A stretch of DNA of 64,000 bases from Paenibacillus woosongensis (GTDB taxonomy: Bacteria; Bacillota; Bacilli; Paenibacillales; Paenibacillaceae). Both the position numbers and the translations under genes were made by a program. Each line of letters starts with the position of its first letter. Positions within the stretch are counted from its first letter, which is position 1. This document shows positions 18,832-29,082 of this stretch, piece by piece. Under the pieces are notes generated by a model. It ran no database searches. It worked only from the letters and a program-made list of their open reading frames with translations, and was not told the origin of the DNA. The stretch lies in contig NZ_WNZW01000002.1 of NCBI RefSeq assembly GCF_009725165.1, positions 924,946 to 988,945 of the forward strand. Direction: 5' to 3'.

Positions 18832-19584
18832 TTATATCTTGATTCCGTTGATTTCAAGCAACTCCCGGACGGCTACGCTGACCATAATAAGGCCGACGAC
18901 GGGCGGAACAAACGAGTTGCTGGCCGGAGGCTGCTTCGCCTTGCGGATTTTCGCGCCCTCTGGGGCAATTTTCTTGGTTACATCCTCACGAGGTTTAACC
19001 GGGTCCTCCGTAGAGAATACAACCTTAACCCCTTTCTTGATGCCGTCTTTGCGGAGCTTCGTGCGAATGACGCGAGCCATCGGATCGACCGAGGTCTTCG
19101 AAATGTCCGCTACCTGGAAGCGGGTCGGGTCCATTTTATTCGCGGCGCCCATGCTGGACAGCATCGGAATTTTTCGCTTCAGACACTCTTTGATGAGATG
19201 GATTTTGTACATAATCGTATCCGAGGCATCCAATACGTAATCGATGTCGTATTGGAACAGCTGCTCGTAGGTTTCTTCCGTATAAAACATATTTAGCGCA
19301 ATCGTCTCGCATTCCGGGTTGATTAGCTTGACCCGCTCGCACATCAAATCCGCTTTTTTCTGCCCGATTGTCGTAGTGAGGGCATGGATTTGACGGTTGA
19401 TATTCGTTATATCGACAACATCTTTATCAATCAGAATGATGCGTCCGACTCCCGTACGGGCTAGCGCCTCTACGGCAATCGAGCCGACTCCGCCGATGCC
19501 AAGCACCGCTACCGTACTGTTTTTCAAGGCTTCAAGACCCTCGGCCCCGATTGCCAGCTCTGTCCGTGAAAACTGATGCAGCAT
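18832..19584 (-). CDS. tcdA: tRNA threonylcarbamoyladenosine dehydratase
   Basis: A 250-residue E1-like/ThiF-family enzyme of the TcdA (CsdL/YgdL) group, which uses ATP to cyclise t6A37 to ct6A in ANN-decoding tRNAs. The nucleotide-binding motif is GIGGVGSIAVEALARTGVGRIILIDKD (about 30-56 in pattern), followed by DVVDITNINRQ. The C-terminal PPVVGLIMVSVAVRELLEI segment is typical. It lies downstream of aspS on the same strand (about 80 bp), and could be co-transcribed. Confidence 0.93.
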   Translation of the reverse strand: MLHQFSRTELAIGAEGLEALKNSTVAVLGIGGVGSIAVEALARTGVGRIILIDKDVVDITNINRQIHALTTTIGQKKADLMCERVKLINPECETIALNMFYTEETYEQLFQYDIDYVLDASDTIMYKIHLIKECLKRKIPMLSSMGAANKMDPTRFQVADISKTSVDPMARVIRTKLRKDGIKKGVKVVFSTEDPVKPREDVTKKIAPEGAKIRKAKQPPASNSFVPPVVGLIMVSVAVRELLEINGIKI

Positions 19585-19665
19585 ACTTCCCGCAATCCTC
19601 CTTTATGAAGCAGAAACGGGCTGCGGCTTCCTGTCAGGAGGCAGTACCCGTTTCTAGCGAATGAA

Positions 19666-21447
<1,782 letters not shown>

Positions 21448-21711
21448 GGATATGTGGCTCCTTTATAAATAATATTGGGGTCGGGCATGGTATGGTTCTA
21501 TCAGCCGCTTGCCGCCCTGACGGGCCCGCTTTACGCCTTCGCTCCTGCGATTAGAGCGATAAGCTGCCACGGGGGCGTTGTTTGGTGTTACTACGTGCCT
21601 GGTGGCGCTGTCCCCTTCGGGGATTCGCTCACTATTGTGCAGGGCAAGGACTCATGCGGGTTGCGCTCTCTCCTGCGGAGATACGCTTGCTATGATGAGG
21701 ACGACGGCTGC

Positions 21712-22956
21712 CTACTTCAGCTCGTTCGCAAGTTCAGCGAGCTTGACGGTGCGCTGCTCGCCGGTCTCCATCGACTTAAGAGCAATTTTGCCGCGCTCCA
21801 GTTCGTCGTCACCGAGAATGGCGGTGTAGCGGGCTTTCATCCGGTCGGCGGATTTCATCTGCGCCTTCATTTTGCGGCCCAGGTAATCACGCTCCGCCGA
21901 GAAGCCGGCTTGACGCAGCTTGAACAGCTGTGTCGAAATTTCCTTGTCGGCGGCTTCGCCTAGAGCGACCAGATAAACATCGAGCGGCTTCTCCGCAGAG
22001 AAGTTGACACCTTGCTTCTCGAGAATGAGCGCGATCCGCTCCAGACCGATCCCGAAGCCGATACCCGGCTGGTCGGGACCGCCGATTTCGGAGACAAGGC
22101 CGTTATAACGCCCTCCTCCCCCAATGGTATCGATCGCTCCGATGCCTTGGGCTTTATATTCAAACGCGGTATGCGTGTAATAGTCCAGTCCGCGAACCAG
22201 ACGGTGGTTGATCGTATACTCTATGCCCATCGCCGTCAGCAGCTCTTGCACTTTGGCGAAATGCGTGGTGCATTCCTCATCCAGGCTGTCCAGAATCGAA
22301 GGGGCATCGGCAAATTTCTCCTGATCCACCTTGCAATCGAGCACGCGCATCGGATTGCGCTCGATCCGGGATTGACAATCCTTGCACAGATTGTCCTTCA
22401 TCGGCATGAGGAAACCGAGCAATTTGTCGCGATAAGCCGCCCGGCTCGACGGATTGCCAACCGAGTTCAGCTCTACCTTGACCTCCTGAAGGCCAAGCTC
22501 ACGGCAGTACTGATATCCAAGCGCCACAACCTCGGCGTCAATCGCCGGGTCGACAGCGCCGAATACTTCCACCCCGAATTGGTGGAACTGCCGCTGGCGT
22601 CCCGCCTGCGGACGCTCATAACGGAACATCGGACCGATGTAATACAGCTTCGTTACGTCCGGCTCTCCATACAGCTTGTTCTCTACATAAGAGCGGACGA
22701 CTCCCGCCGTTCCTTCAGGCCGAAGCGTCATGCTGCGGTCGCCCTTGTCAATGAACGTGTACATTTCCTTCTCGACAATATCCGTCGTTTCTCCGACACC
22801 GCGTTCGAACAATGACGTTTGTTCGAAGATCGGCGTGCGAATTTCCTTGTAATTAAAGCGACGGCATAAATCTCTGGCTCTCTCTTCAATGAATTGCCAC
22901 TTCTCGACAACGCCAGGCAGTATGTCCTGCGTGCCTGTCGGCTTTTGAAAAGCCAT
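21712..22956 (-). CDS. hisS: Histidyl-tRNA synthetase
   Basis: A 414-residue class II synthetase, with KPTGTQDILP at the N-terminus, motif 2 MFRYERPQAGRQRQFHQ, the histidine motifs RGLDYYTHTAFEY and GGGGRYNGL, and the C-terminal anticodon-binding domain. The start at 22956 (MAFQKPTG) follows GGAGGGATAGAC. It is first gene of the hisS-aspS transcript controlled by the T-box upstream. Confidence 0.97.
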   Translation of the reverse strand: MAFQKPTGTQDILPGVVEKWQFIEERARDLCRRFNYKEIRTPIFEQTSLFERGVGETTDIVEKEMYTFIDKGDRSMTLRPEGTAGVVRSYVENKLYGEPDVTKLYYIGPMFRYERPQAGRQRQFHQFGVEVFGAVDPAIDAEVVALGYQYCRELGLQEVKVELNSVGNPSSRAAYRDKLLGFLMPMKDNLCKDCQSRIERNPMRVLDCKVDQEKFADAPSILDSLDEECTTHFAKVQELLTAMGIEYTINHRLVRGLDYYTHTAFEYKAQGIGAIDTIGGGGRYNGLVSEIGGPDQPGIGFGIGLERIALILEKQGVNFSAEKPLDVYLVALGEAADKEISTQLFKLRQAGFSAERDYLGRKMKAQMKSADRMKARYTAILGDDELERGKIALKSMETGEQRTVKLAELANELK

Positions 22957-22996
22957 GTCTATCCCTCCATCCAACGATCTTACTGATGCTGTGAAA

Positions 22997-23375
22997 ATAA
23001 AAAAACTCCCGTCCTGTTCATGAATCCAAACAGGGACGAGAGATACTTTACCGAATCACCCGTGGTGCCACCCACATTCCGACTGCCTTGACTATAGCCC
23101 GGTAACAGGAGTAACCCGTCCCTTCTTGCGCTATGCCTATGGCCTTCGCTTTATGCGGTTAACGCCCGCCTGCGCCGCTCGGCTACTCTGTTACATTTCG
23201 CCGCCGGTTCTCAGGGAAGTCTTTCGTTCAATCATCACCGGAATCCTTCCAGCCAGCCATGGGCGGAAACAAGGCTCCAAGCATCGGCTTGAAACAGCAT
23301 GCATCCCTCACGCCGGGATTCCTCTCTGTGGATGTGGGGTTGAATTACTTTCTCCCGTCATCGAATAAATGTATT
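22997..23375 (-). promoter_or_regulatory. T-box riboswitch controlling hisS-aspS
   Basis: Read on the minus strand, the leader carries the T-box core GGGTGGCACCACGGGTG (about 23058-23074), whose bulge pairs with the uncharged tRNA acceptor end. It is followed by the terminator hairpin CTCCCGTCCTGTTC / GAACAGGGACGAGAG-type stem with a T-run (about 22999-23045). The stem I region with AGAGAGG and AGTA elements lies around 23280-23350. Uncharged tRNA should favour antitermination and raise synthetase expression. I could not assign the specifier codon with confidence. Confidence 0.9.
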
Positions 23376-23399
23376 AAAGAATTTTGCGTATATTTTTAA

Positions 23400-23428
23400 A
23401 TTTTAAGTAACCCTAGGCACAAAGTCAA
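23400..23428 (-). promoter_or_regulatory. Sigma-A promoter of the hisS-aspS T-box transcript
   Basis: On the minus strand TTGACT (23423-23428), a 17-nt spacer and TAAAAT (23400-23405) form a good vegetative promoter just upstream of stem I of the T-box. Confidence 0.7.
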
Positions 23429-23440
23429 GCTTTAATCAAG

Positions 23441-23472
23441 AAAAAGACCTGCTACCAACGGGGTGCAGGTCC
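23441..23472 (-). terminator. Intrinsic terminator after the 153-residue protein gene
   Basis: Minus-strand GACCTGC pairs with GCAGGTC and is followed by TTTTTC, about 115 bp past the stop codon of the upstream gene and before the hisS promoter. Confidence 0.7.
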
Positions 23473-23589
23473 AAAAGTATATATTTTAAAAGGGGGTCAT
23501 GCTGTTATTATAAACAGGCTATGTTAAAAGAACATGAAAGTAATATTACAGTTATATTACATAAACGAAAGCGATTTATTTCAGCGTTA

Positions 23590-24051
23590 TCATTCATCAA
23601 GCTGAGCCACAAATGCACCCTGGGAGCGCAATTTATGAACGACAGCGTCGTAATCCTGATCCCGGACTTTAAGGCTCAGCACATATTGCAGGCTGTCGTA
23701 ATCCTCATCGCCGAAATCATTCAGATCCATCACCGGATCCGCTTCATCATTTTCTTTTCGCGCCATCGCTTCCTCATCATCACGGCCGCTATCAGCGATA
23801 GTGCTGTTTGGCATGATGACCGGCACGAAACCTTGCCCGCCGGCAGCCCCCGGATAGCCTACGGCACCGTAAGTTCCTCCTGCTGCACTGTTGCTTACCG
23901 GAACGTAGGGAACAAGGATGTCCGCGTCCCTTCCAATCGACTGCTCCAGGCGACCGACCTCAACCTGCTCCGTCTCGAACGATAACAAGCTCGTCCTGGC
24001 TCCCTCCGCCTGATCCTCACTTTTAAAATAAGCTTGAATATGTTTGGCCAT
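23590..24051 (-). CDS. Conserved hypothetical acidic protein, 153 residues
   Basis: I do not recognise a named family. Two similar alpha/beta segments, AKHIQAYFKSEDQAEGARTS near the start and the C-terminal SLQYVLSLKVRDQDYDAVVHKLRSQGAFV, flank a Gly/Ala-rich middle (SAAGGTYGAVGYPGAAGGQG) and an acidic stretch (DDEEAMARKENDEADPVMDLNDFGDEDYD). The layout resembles general-stress YflT-like proteins, but that is a guess. The ATG at 24051 follows GAAGGAGAGATTGAT. It lies next to a PfpI-type gene on the same strand (56 bp), and both may belong to a stress response. Confidence 0.7.
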   Translation of the reverse strand: MAKHIQAYFKSEDQAEGARTSLLSFETEQVEVGRLEQSIGRDADILVPYVPVSNSAAGGTYGAVGYPGAAGGQGFVPVIMPNSTIADSGRDDEEAMARKENDEADPVMDLNDFGDEDYDSLQYVLSLKVRDQDYDAVVHKLRSQGAFVAQLDE

Positions 24052-24107
24052 ATCAATCTCTCCTTCGTCACATGAAGTCACTGAACCGGATAAGACTGGT
24101 TTACCGC

Positions 24108-24617
24108 TTACTTCAGCGCCTGCAGTATTTCGCGTACAAAGGCCGGCTCATCTTCAGGCGTACGTGAAGTAATATAATTGCCGTCGACCACGACTTCCTG
24201 ATCTTTAAACTCGGCTCCCGCATTGATCATATCGTCCTTGAGCGGCGGATAGCACGTTATTGTCCGGCCTTTCAGCAGATTCGCACTGATAAGGATTTGC
24301 GGTCCGTGGCAAATCGCAGCAATCGGTTTTTTGGCCTCATTGGCCTCTTTGACAAATTGCAGTATCCCTTCGTTCAAGCGAAGATTTTCCGGAGACGACC
24401 CGCCGGGGATGACTACGGCGTCATAATCCGCCACTTTGACGTCAGCAATAGCTTTCTCTGCCTGATATTCGGCTTTGCCTTGCTTTCCCTTCAGTGTCTC
24501 CCCTGCTTTGAGGCCAATAATGTCCGCTTCGTGGCCCGCCTTCTTCACCTCGTCGTATGGAACCTGCATCTCCGAATCTTCAAAGCCGTTAGCCAGCAAA
24601 AAGGCTACTTTGCTCAT
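24108..24617 (-). CDS. DJ-1/PfpI family protein (type 1 glutamine amidotransferase-like, YraA type)
   Basis: A 169-residue DJ-1/PfpI-fold protein. The nucleophile-elbow cysteine is in AAICHGPQILI (about residue 104), with a partner Glu in GFEDSE near residue 14. The rest follows the PfpI/YhbO/YraA pattern (VAFLLANGFEDSEMQVPYDEVKKAGHEADIIG). Family members act as stress-protective hydrolases, and a protein deglycase activity has been proposed for some. Start well supported by GGAGAGGACAGCC upstream. Confidence 0.88.
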   Translation of the reverse strand: MSKVAFLLANGFEDSEMQVPYDEVKKAGHEADIIGLKAGETLKGKQGKAEYQAEKAIADVKVADYDAVVIPGGSSPENLRLNEGILQFVKEANEAKKPIAAICHGPQILISANLLKGRTITCYPPLKDDMINAGAEFKDQEVVVDGNYITSRTPEDEPAFVREILQALK

Positions 24618-24709
24618 GGCTGTCCTCTCCTTCCAAAAAATTTCTCTCTCGGGAAGTTATTACCCGCAACGCGATTTTTTATAACAAAGCAAAATAGAGC
24701 CGATTGGCT

Positions 24710-24877
24710 CTAGCTGCCCGGCCGAGGGATTAACGCCCTTCCCGGTTTGAACTCCAAATGTATCCACTCGTGCTCCTCGGTGCTGGCTGCCCGGGACAGT
24801 ATGGAGGCTTCGCTCCGGTCCCCTGCAGGAATCAGCGGAGGCTGGCGCCATTGTGCAGCTTTCAGAGACTGTCGCAT
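24710..24877 (-). CDS. Small hypothetical protein, 55 residues
   Basis: An ATG at 24877 follows TAAAAGGAGTTTACTTC, a strong ribosome-binding site at good spacing. The frame encodes MRQSLKAAQWRQPPLIPAGD followed by a Glu/His-containing middle and a basic Pro/Gly-rich tail, with no membrane segment or cysteine. I know no family. The longer in-frame version starting at 24979 would run through the dtd terminator and is unlikely. Confidence 0.45.
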   Translation of the reverse strand: MRQSLKAAQWRQPPLIPAGDRSEASILSRAASTEEHEWIHLEFKPGRALIPRPGS

Positions 24878-24921
24878 GAAGTAAACTCCTTTTATAGCGG
24901 TTGTGCTTTTTATTTTTGGGT

Positions 24922-24975
24922 AACAAAAAAATACGATCTCTGCTTTCAGATTGCCCTGAAAGGAGAAATCGTATT
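24922..24975 (-). terminator. Intrinsic terminator after dtd
   Basis: Minus-strand AATACGATTTCTCCTTTCAG pairs with CTGAAAGCAGAGATCGTATT and runs into TTTTTT, 13 bp past the dtd stop codon. Confidence 0.85.
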
Positions 24976-24988
24976 CCAAATCTGCGCG

Positions 24989-25453
24989 CTACGGCGTTTC
25001 CGTCTTGGGCGGCTGCTGGCTCTCAAGCATTAATGTTACAGGGCCCCAGTTCGTCAACTGAACGTCCATGTCAGCCCCGAACTCCCCCGTCTCGACCACC
25101 AGCCCTTTATCCCGAAGCAAAGCGTTGAACCGCGCATACAGCGGCTCCGCCGTTTCCGGCCTGGCCGCGGCAATGAAGCTCGGGCGTTTGCCTTTGCGGC
25201 AATCCCCGTATAGCGTAAACTGGGAGACCGACAAAATGGCTCCGCCAATATCGGTTACGCTCCGATTCATCTTGCCCTCGTCATCTTCAAAAATCCGCAG
25301 TCCGGCGATTTTGTCCGCCAGGTACGCCGCCTCCTTCTCCGTGTCCTCATGCGTAATGCCGACCAGCAGCATAAGGCCTTGGCCGATCGAACCAATCACG
25401 GTACCGTCTACCGTAACCTTCGCTTCCTTGCAGCGCTGCACAACAACTCTCAT
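24989..25453 (-). CDS. dtd: D-aminoacyl-tRNA deacylase
   Basis: A 154-residue DTD enzyme that removes D-amino acids (and glycine) wrongly attached to tRNA. It begins [17 protein letters not shown] and carries both active-site motifs, SQFTLYGD (SQxxLY, near residue 77) and TNWGPVTL (NxGPxT, near 137). It lies 38 bp downstream of relA and shares its transcript, the usual Bacillales order. Confidence 0.96.
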   Translation of the reverse strand: MRVVVQRCKEAKVTVDGTVIGSIGQGLMLLVGITHEDTEKEAAYLADKIAGLRIFEDDEGKMNRSVTDIGGAILSVSQFTLYGDCRKGKRPSFIAAARPETAEPLYARFNALLRDKGLVVETGEFGADMDVQLTNWGPVTLMLESQQPPKTETP

Positions 25454-25491
25454 CGATTCATGTCTCCTTTAATTCCGTCCCAACTCCGAGA

Positions 25492-27666
25492 TTACTGCAT
25501 AATGCGGTGCACGGTGTATACATCCTGAACCCGTTTGATCTTCTCCACAACAGAATGGAGATGGTCGGTATTGCGAATCAGGATCGTCATATGAATTAAC
25601 GCCATCTTATTCTTGTCCGCACGTCCGGAGACCGCGGAAATATTCGTCTTGCTCTCCGAGACCGCTTGAAGCACCTCATTTAAGAAGTTGCGGCGGTCAT
25701 GTCCGGTAATTTCGATGTCAACGCTGTAATTCGCTTCCACCGCGCTTTCCCATTCCACTTCGATGACGCGCGCCGCCTCTTCCCCATCGCTTGCCGTCGG
25801 AATATTCGGACAGTCGCTGCGGTGAACGGAGACGCCGCGCCCCCGGGTAATGTAGCCGATAATATCGTCCCCCGGCACCGGGTTGCAGCATCTGGCAAAG
25901 CGCACGAGCAAATTGTCAATGCCTTTGACAACGACGCCGTTCGTTGGACGGGATCTCCGTTCCTCCGGCGCCTTTACTTCCTTGACCTCGGATGTCAGCT
26001 CGATCTGCTCGGCCTCTTCTTGCTCTTTGCGCAGCTTCTCTGTTAACTTCGTCACGATCTGGGATGCGGTAATGCCGCCGAATCCGATGGCCGACAGCAT
26101 ATCCTCCACATCGTTGAAGGCGTATTTCTTCGCTGCTTCCAGCAGCTTATCCTCTGTCATCCACTGCGCCGCATCAAGACCCGCGCGCTTCAGCTCTCGC
26201 TCGATCGCGTCGCGTCCCTTGTCCACATTCTCTTCCCGCTTCTCTTTCTTGAACCACTGCTTGATTTTACTGCGGGCATGGGAGGACTGAGCGATTTTGA
26301 GCCAATCCTGGCTTGGTCCGTAGGAATGCTTTGAGGTCAGAATTTCGACGATATCGCCGGTTTTAAGCTTGTGATCCAGCGGCACGATCCGTCCGTTTAC
26401 CTTCGCGCCGATCGTCCGGTTGCCTACTTCGGTATGGATACGGTAGGCAAAATCAAGCGGCACCGAGCCGGATGGCAGCTCGATGACTTCGCCCGAAGGG
26501 GTAAAGACAAAGACAAGATCGGAAAAGAAGTCCATCTTCAGCGATTCGACGAACTCCGAAGCGTCTTTGGCTTCATGCTGCAGCTCCAGAATCTCGCGGA
26601 AGAATGTCATTTTGTTCTCCGGCGTGCCAGCCTCTGTCCCTTCCTTATAAGCCCAGTGGGCGGCAATCCCGAATTCTGCGGTCCGGTGCATTTCTTTGGT
26701 GCGGATTTGCACCTCTGTAGGCTCCCCTGTCGGTCCAACAACGGTCGTATGCAGGGATTGGTACATATTTGCCTTAGGCATAGCGATATAATCCTTGAAC
26801 CGCCCCGGCATCGGCTTCCAAAGGGTATGGATGATCCCTAGGGTTGCATAACAATCCTTAATGTTGTTCACGATGATCCGAATGGCGAGCAGGTCGTAGA
26901 TTTCATTGAACTGCTTGTTCTTCGTCGTCATCTTCTTATATACGCTGTATATATGCTTCGGCCGGCCGGACAACTCGGCCTCAACGCCCATTTCATCCAG
27001 CTTCTCCTGGATTCGGGCGATGACATTTTTGATGAATTCCTCCCGCTCCGCCCGCTTCTTGTGCATCAGATTGGCAATCCGGTAATATTGCTGCGGATTC
27101 AAATAGCGCAGGGAGATATCCTCCATCTCCCACTTGATCGCCGAAATCCCCAACCGATGGGCGATGGGACAAAAAATCTCCAGCGTCTCATAAGCAATGC
27201 GGCGCTGGCTCTCCTCGGACTGGAACTTCAAGGTCCGCATGTTATGGAGACGATCCGCAAGCTTAATAACGATGACCCGGATGTCCTGAGCCATGGCAAT
27301 AAACATTTTTCGATAGTTTTCGTTCTGCTGTTCTTCCTTGGATTGAAATTTGATGCGCTCCAGCTTCGTTAGCCCATCTACAAGCATGGCGCAATCGCTG
27401 CCGAAGTGATCATGGATTTCCTGCAAGGAAACGGTCGTATCTTCAACGACATCATGAAGCAGGGCTGCAATAATAGAAAGAGCATCCATTTGCATGCCCA
27501 CGACAATTTCTGCAACCGCCAGCGGATGCAGAATATAAGGTTCACCGGATTTCCTCAGCTGGCCATGATGGGCTTGTTCCGCGAAGTCATATGCTTCCCG
27601 AATGCGCTTGAGATCCGGTTCTTTAATGTAGATAGACGCCTTTTCGAGTAATCGCTCTATGCCCAT
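25492..27666 (-). CDS. relA: Bifunctional (p)ppGpp synthetase/hydrolase
   Basis: A 724-residue RSH protein controlling the stringent response. The domains in order are the HD hydrolase (HPLAVAEIV; HDVVEDT; LADRLHNMRTL), RelA/SpoT synthetase (SGRPKHIYSVYKKM...YDLLAIRIIV), TGS (VFTPSGEVIELPSGSVPLDFAYRIHTEVG), zinc-finger region (RFARCCNPVPGDDIIGYITRGRGVSVHR) and C-terminal ACT. All hydrolase signature residues are present, so it is probably truly bifunctional. In most Bacilli apt lies directly upstream; here 5.7 kb separate them. Confidence 0.97.
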   Translation of the reverse strand: MGIERLLEKASIYIKEPDLKRIREAYDFAEQAHHGQLRKSGEPYILHPLAVAEIVVGMQMDALSIIAALLHDVVEDTTVSLQEIHDHFGSDCAMLVDGLTKLERIKFQSKEEQQNENYRKMFIAMAQDIRVIVIKLADRLHNMRTLKFQSEESQRRIAYETLEIFCPIAHRLGISAIKWEMEDISLRYLNPQQYYRIANLMHKKRAEREEFIKNVIARIQEKLDEMGVEAELSGRPKHIYSVYKKMTTKNKQFNEIYDLLAIRIIVNNIKDCYATLGIIHTLWKPMPGRFKDYIAMPKANMYQSLHTTVVGPTGEPTEVQIRTKEMHRTAEFGIAAHWAYKEGTEAGTPENKMTFFREILELQHEAKDASEFVESLKMDFFSDLVFVFTPSGEVIELPSGSVPLDFAYRIHTEVGNRTIGAKVNGRIVPLDHKLKTGDIVEILTSKHSYGPSQDWLKIAQSSHARSKIKQWFKKEKREENVDKGRDAIERELKRAGLDAAQWMTEDKLLEAAKKYAFNDVEDMLSAIGFGGITASQIVTKLTEKLRKEQEEAEQIELTSEVKEVKAPEERRSRPTNGVVVKGIDNLLVRFARCCNPVPGDDIIGYITRGRGVSVHRSDCPNIPTASDGEEAARVIEVEWESAVEANYSVDIEITGHDRRNFLNEVLQAVSESKTNISAVSGRADKNKMALIHMTILIRNTDHLHSVVEKIKRVQDVYTVHRIMQ

Positions 27667-27918
27667 TGAATCCGATTCGTTTCCTTTCTATATAAAATAA
27701 GACTGTATAGCAACGTATAAAAGGGCACTTTTCGCCCGATTTTGATTTCCTATAATTATGACTGCTGCGTCCTCTTACGTCAACCATTGGCCTGGATGAA
27801 CATGCATAAACATCGTTATTTACACTATATAAGATGAACTAAAGAATGGAGTGCTTCTGTTCCTTATGAACCAATATCGTACTAGCCCCGCATTTATTTT
27901 TATATTCGCGGCTTATAT

Positions 27919-28115
27919 AAATGGATTATTAGCATTTAGTTTCCTTGGCAAGGAAGGGAAGTTAGATTTAAGTGTATTTCATGTATTTAGATGTAGGGAA
28001 ATGGCGACTAGGGGCTGGATTCTTGAAATTAGGTGCAGACAATCCATCTAATCCCCTGATACCTTCGTTTTGGGCATATTTAGATACATGAATTCCATTT
28101 AATGCATCGGCTTAG
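27919..28115. repeat. Dispersed structured intergenic repeat, copy B
   Basis: This aligns with 961-1160 over about 200 bp, with small insertions and deletions. Its inverted arms are clearer than in copy A: GTGTATTTCATGTATTTA at 27972-27989 against TAGATACATGAATTCCAT at 28081-28098. The inner TGGATT...AATCCA hairpin is kept (28016-28047). Conservation of pairing while the sequence drifts suggests structure matters. Confidence 0.7.
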
Positions 28116-28231
28116 CTTATTTCATGGCATCTTAGTGTTCAGCACCGCTTATTGCATGGCAATTAGTGCACGACCTAGCTTAAAATGCATGGCAATCTTA
28201 GTGCACGACTCAGCTTAGTTTACGCAATTTA
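28109..28231. repeat. Short imperfect tandem array, ~30-35 bp unit
   Basis: About three and a half units share GCTTA, TGCATGGCAA, TTAGTGCACGAC elements in the same order, starting in the tail of repeat copy B. Units vary in length, so this is not a CRISPR. There is no ORF across it. Confidence 0.6.
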
Positions 28232-28520
28232 GATAAAGATGAGCTAAAAACGAATGCAGGCGAGGAAAACCGATTCCGAAGAGACGGAAAGCAATGCTAC
28301 AGAAAGCTGCTTCGGAAGTATAGGCTTATAATCACACTTGTGACCAGATTTCCACCTCTTACAAACCTATATCGTACTTACCCACATTTTTTCATTTCAT
28401 GATTCAGCTTATATACAAAATAAAAAAATTGTAGATTATACAGGAATTTGTTTCCGAGGCATCGAATATCTTACTTTTAGCTGCATACATATTAATATTT
28501 TCAAGGAGGTTTTGCTGTTA

Positions 28521-28871
28521 ATGAACGAGCCCCACATCGACGCTTCATCCACTAATCTCGATCCCAAGGTTGCCGGTCTTCTATGCTATGCGCTAAGCTT
28601 CATTACGGGAATCATCTTTCTAGTCTTGGAGAAAAAGAGCAGCTTCGTCAAATTCCACGCCATGCAATCAGTCCTCGTATTCGGCTTGCTGACCGTTGCC
28701 AACATCTTTTTTTCCTGGATCCCGTTCATCGGCTGGATCGGAACCCTCATCGTCGGCCTGCTTTCTTTTGTGCTATGGATCGTGCTGATGCTGATGGCGC
28801 TGCAGGGAAGATGGTTCAAACTGCCTTTTATCGGCGATTTCGCTGAGCAGCAGGCGAACAATTTCAAGTAG
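28521..28871 (+). CDS. DUF4870 domain-containing membrane protein
   Basis: A 116-residue protein with a short polar N-terminus (NEPHIDASSTNLDPKVAG) and three hydrophobic segments (about 18-36, 47-68, 72-92). KSSFVKFHAMQSVLVF is the family signature, an F-H-A-x-Q motif between spans one and two. The function of DUF4870/Tic20-like proteins in Firmicutes is not settled. The ATG at 28521 sits 10 nt after AAGGAGGT; an upstream TTG is too close to that site. It is a single-gene unit with its own terminator. Confidence 0.88.
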   Translation: MNEPHIDASSTNLDPKVAGLLCYALSFITGIIFLVLEKKSSFVKFHAMQSVLVFGLLTVANIFFSWIPFIGWIGTLIVGLLSFVLWIVLMLMALQGRWFKLPFIGDFAEQQANNFK

Positions 28872-28937
28872 GCTGGCCGCTTAAATGCGAATCCTTCGAA
28901 TAATCGATATAATCCGCGATTATCCGCGCCTTTGGCA

Positions 28938-28977
28938 AGACTCAAAGCTCGCTGCTTGGCGAACTTTGGGTCTTTTT
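28938..28977 (+). terminator. Intrinsic terminator after the DUF4870 gene
   Basis: AGACTCAAAG pairs with CTTTGGGTCT around an apical region and is followed by TTTTTC, about 70 bp past the stop codon. Confidence 0.7.
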
Positions 28978-29082
28978 CATTAATTTATTTGAAAATTATA
29001 ATATTTTCTGTTGAAAATTGCGGACATAGTCATTATCCTAGTAAGGATAACTAAATATGAACGTTTAGAGGAGTGACCCTGT

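Larger units (their letters stand above)
27667..28520. other. Long repeat-rich intergenic region
   Basis: I see no gene in these roughly 850 bp. The region holds repeat copy B (27919-28115), a short tandem array (28109-28231), and a pair of ~50-bp direct repeats built on ATATCGTACT and GCTTATATA (27872-27921 and 28367-28419). The relA promoter must lie at its left end and the DUF4870-gene promoter at its right end. Confidence 0.6.

Noticed and set aside
21463..21711. Possible small gene in the GC-rich gap between hisS and aspS
   Set aside because: The only plus-strand frames lack ribosome-binding sites and run into hisS antisense; the gap looks like mRNA leader of aspS.
22012..22815. A 267-codon plus-strand frame opposite hisS
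   Set aside because: Entirely antisense to a clear hisS; no motif and no initiation signal.
24878..24979. N-terminal extension of the 55-residue protein from 24979
   Set aside because: It would overlap the terminator hairpin of dtd and has no ribosome-binding site; the internal ATG has a strong one.
28109..28231. Possible CRISPR array
   Set aside because: Only about 3.5 units of variable length with no unique spacers and no cas genes nearby; it is a degenerate tandem repeat.
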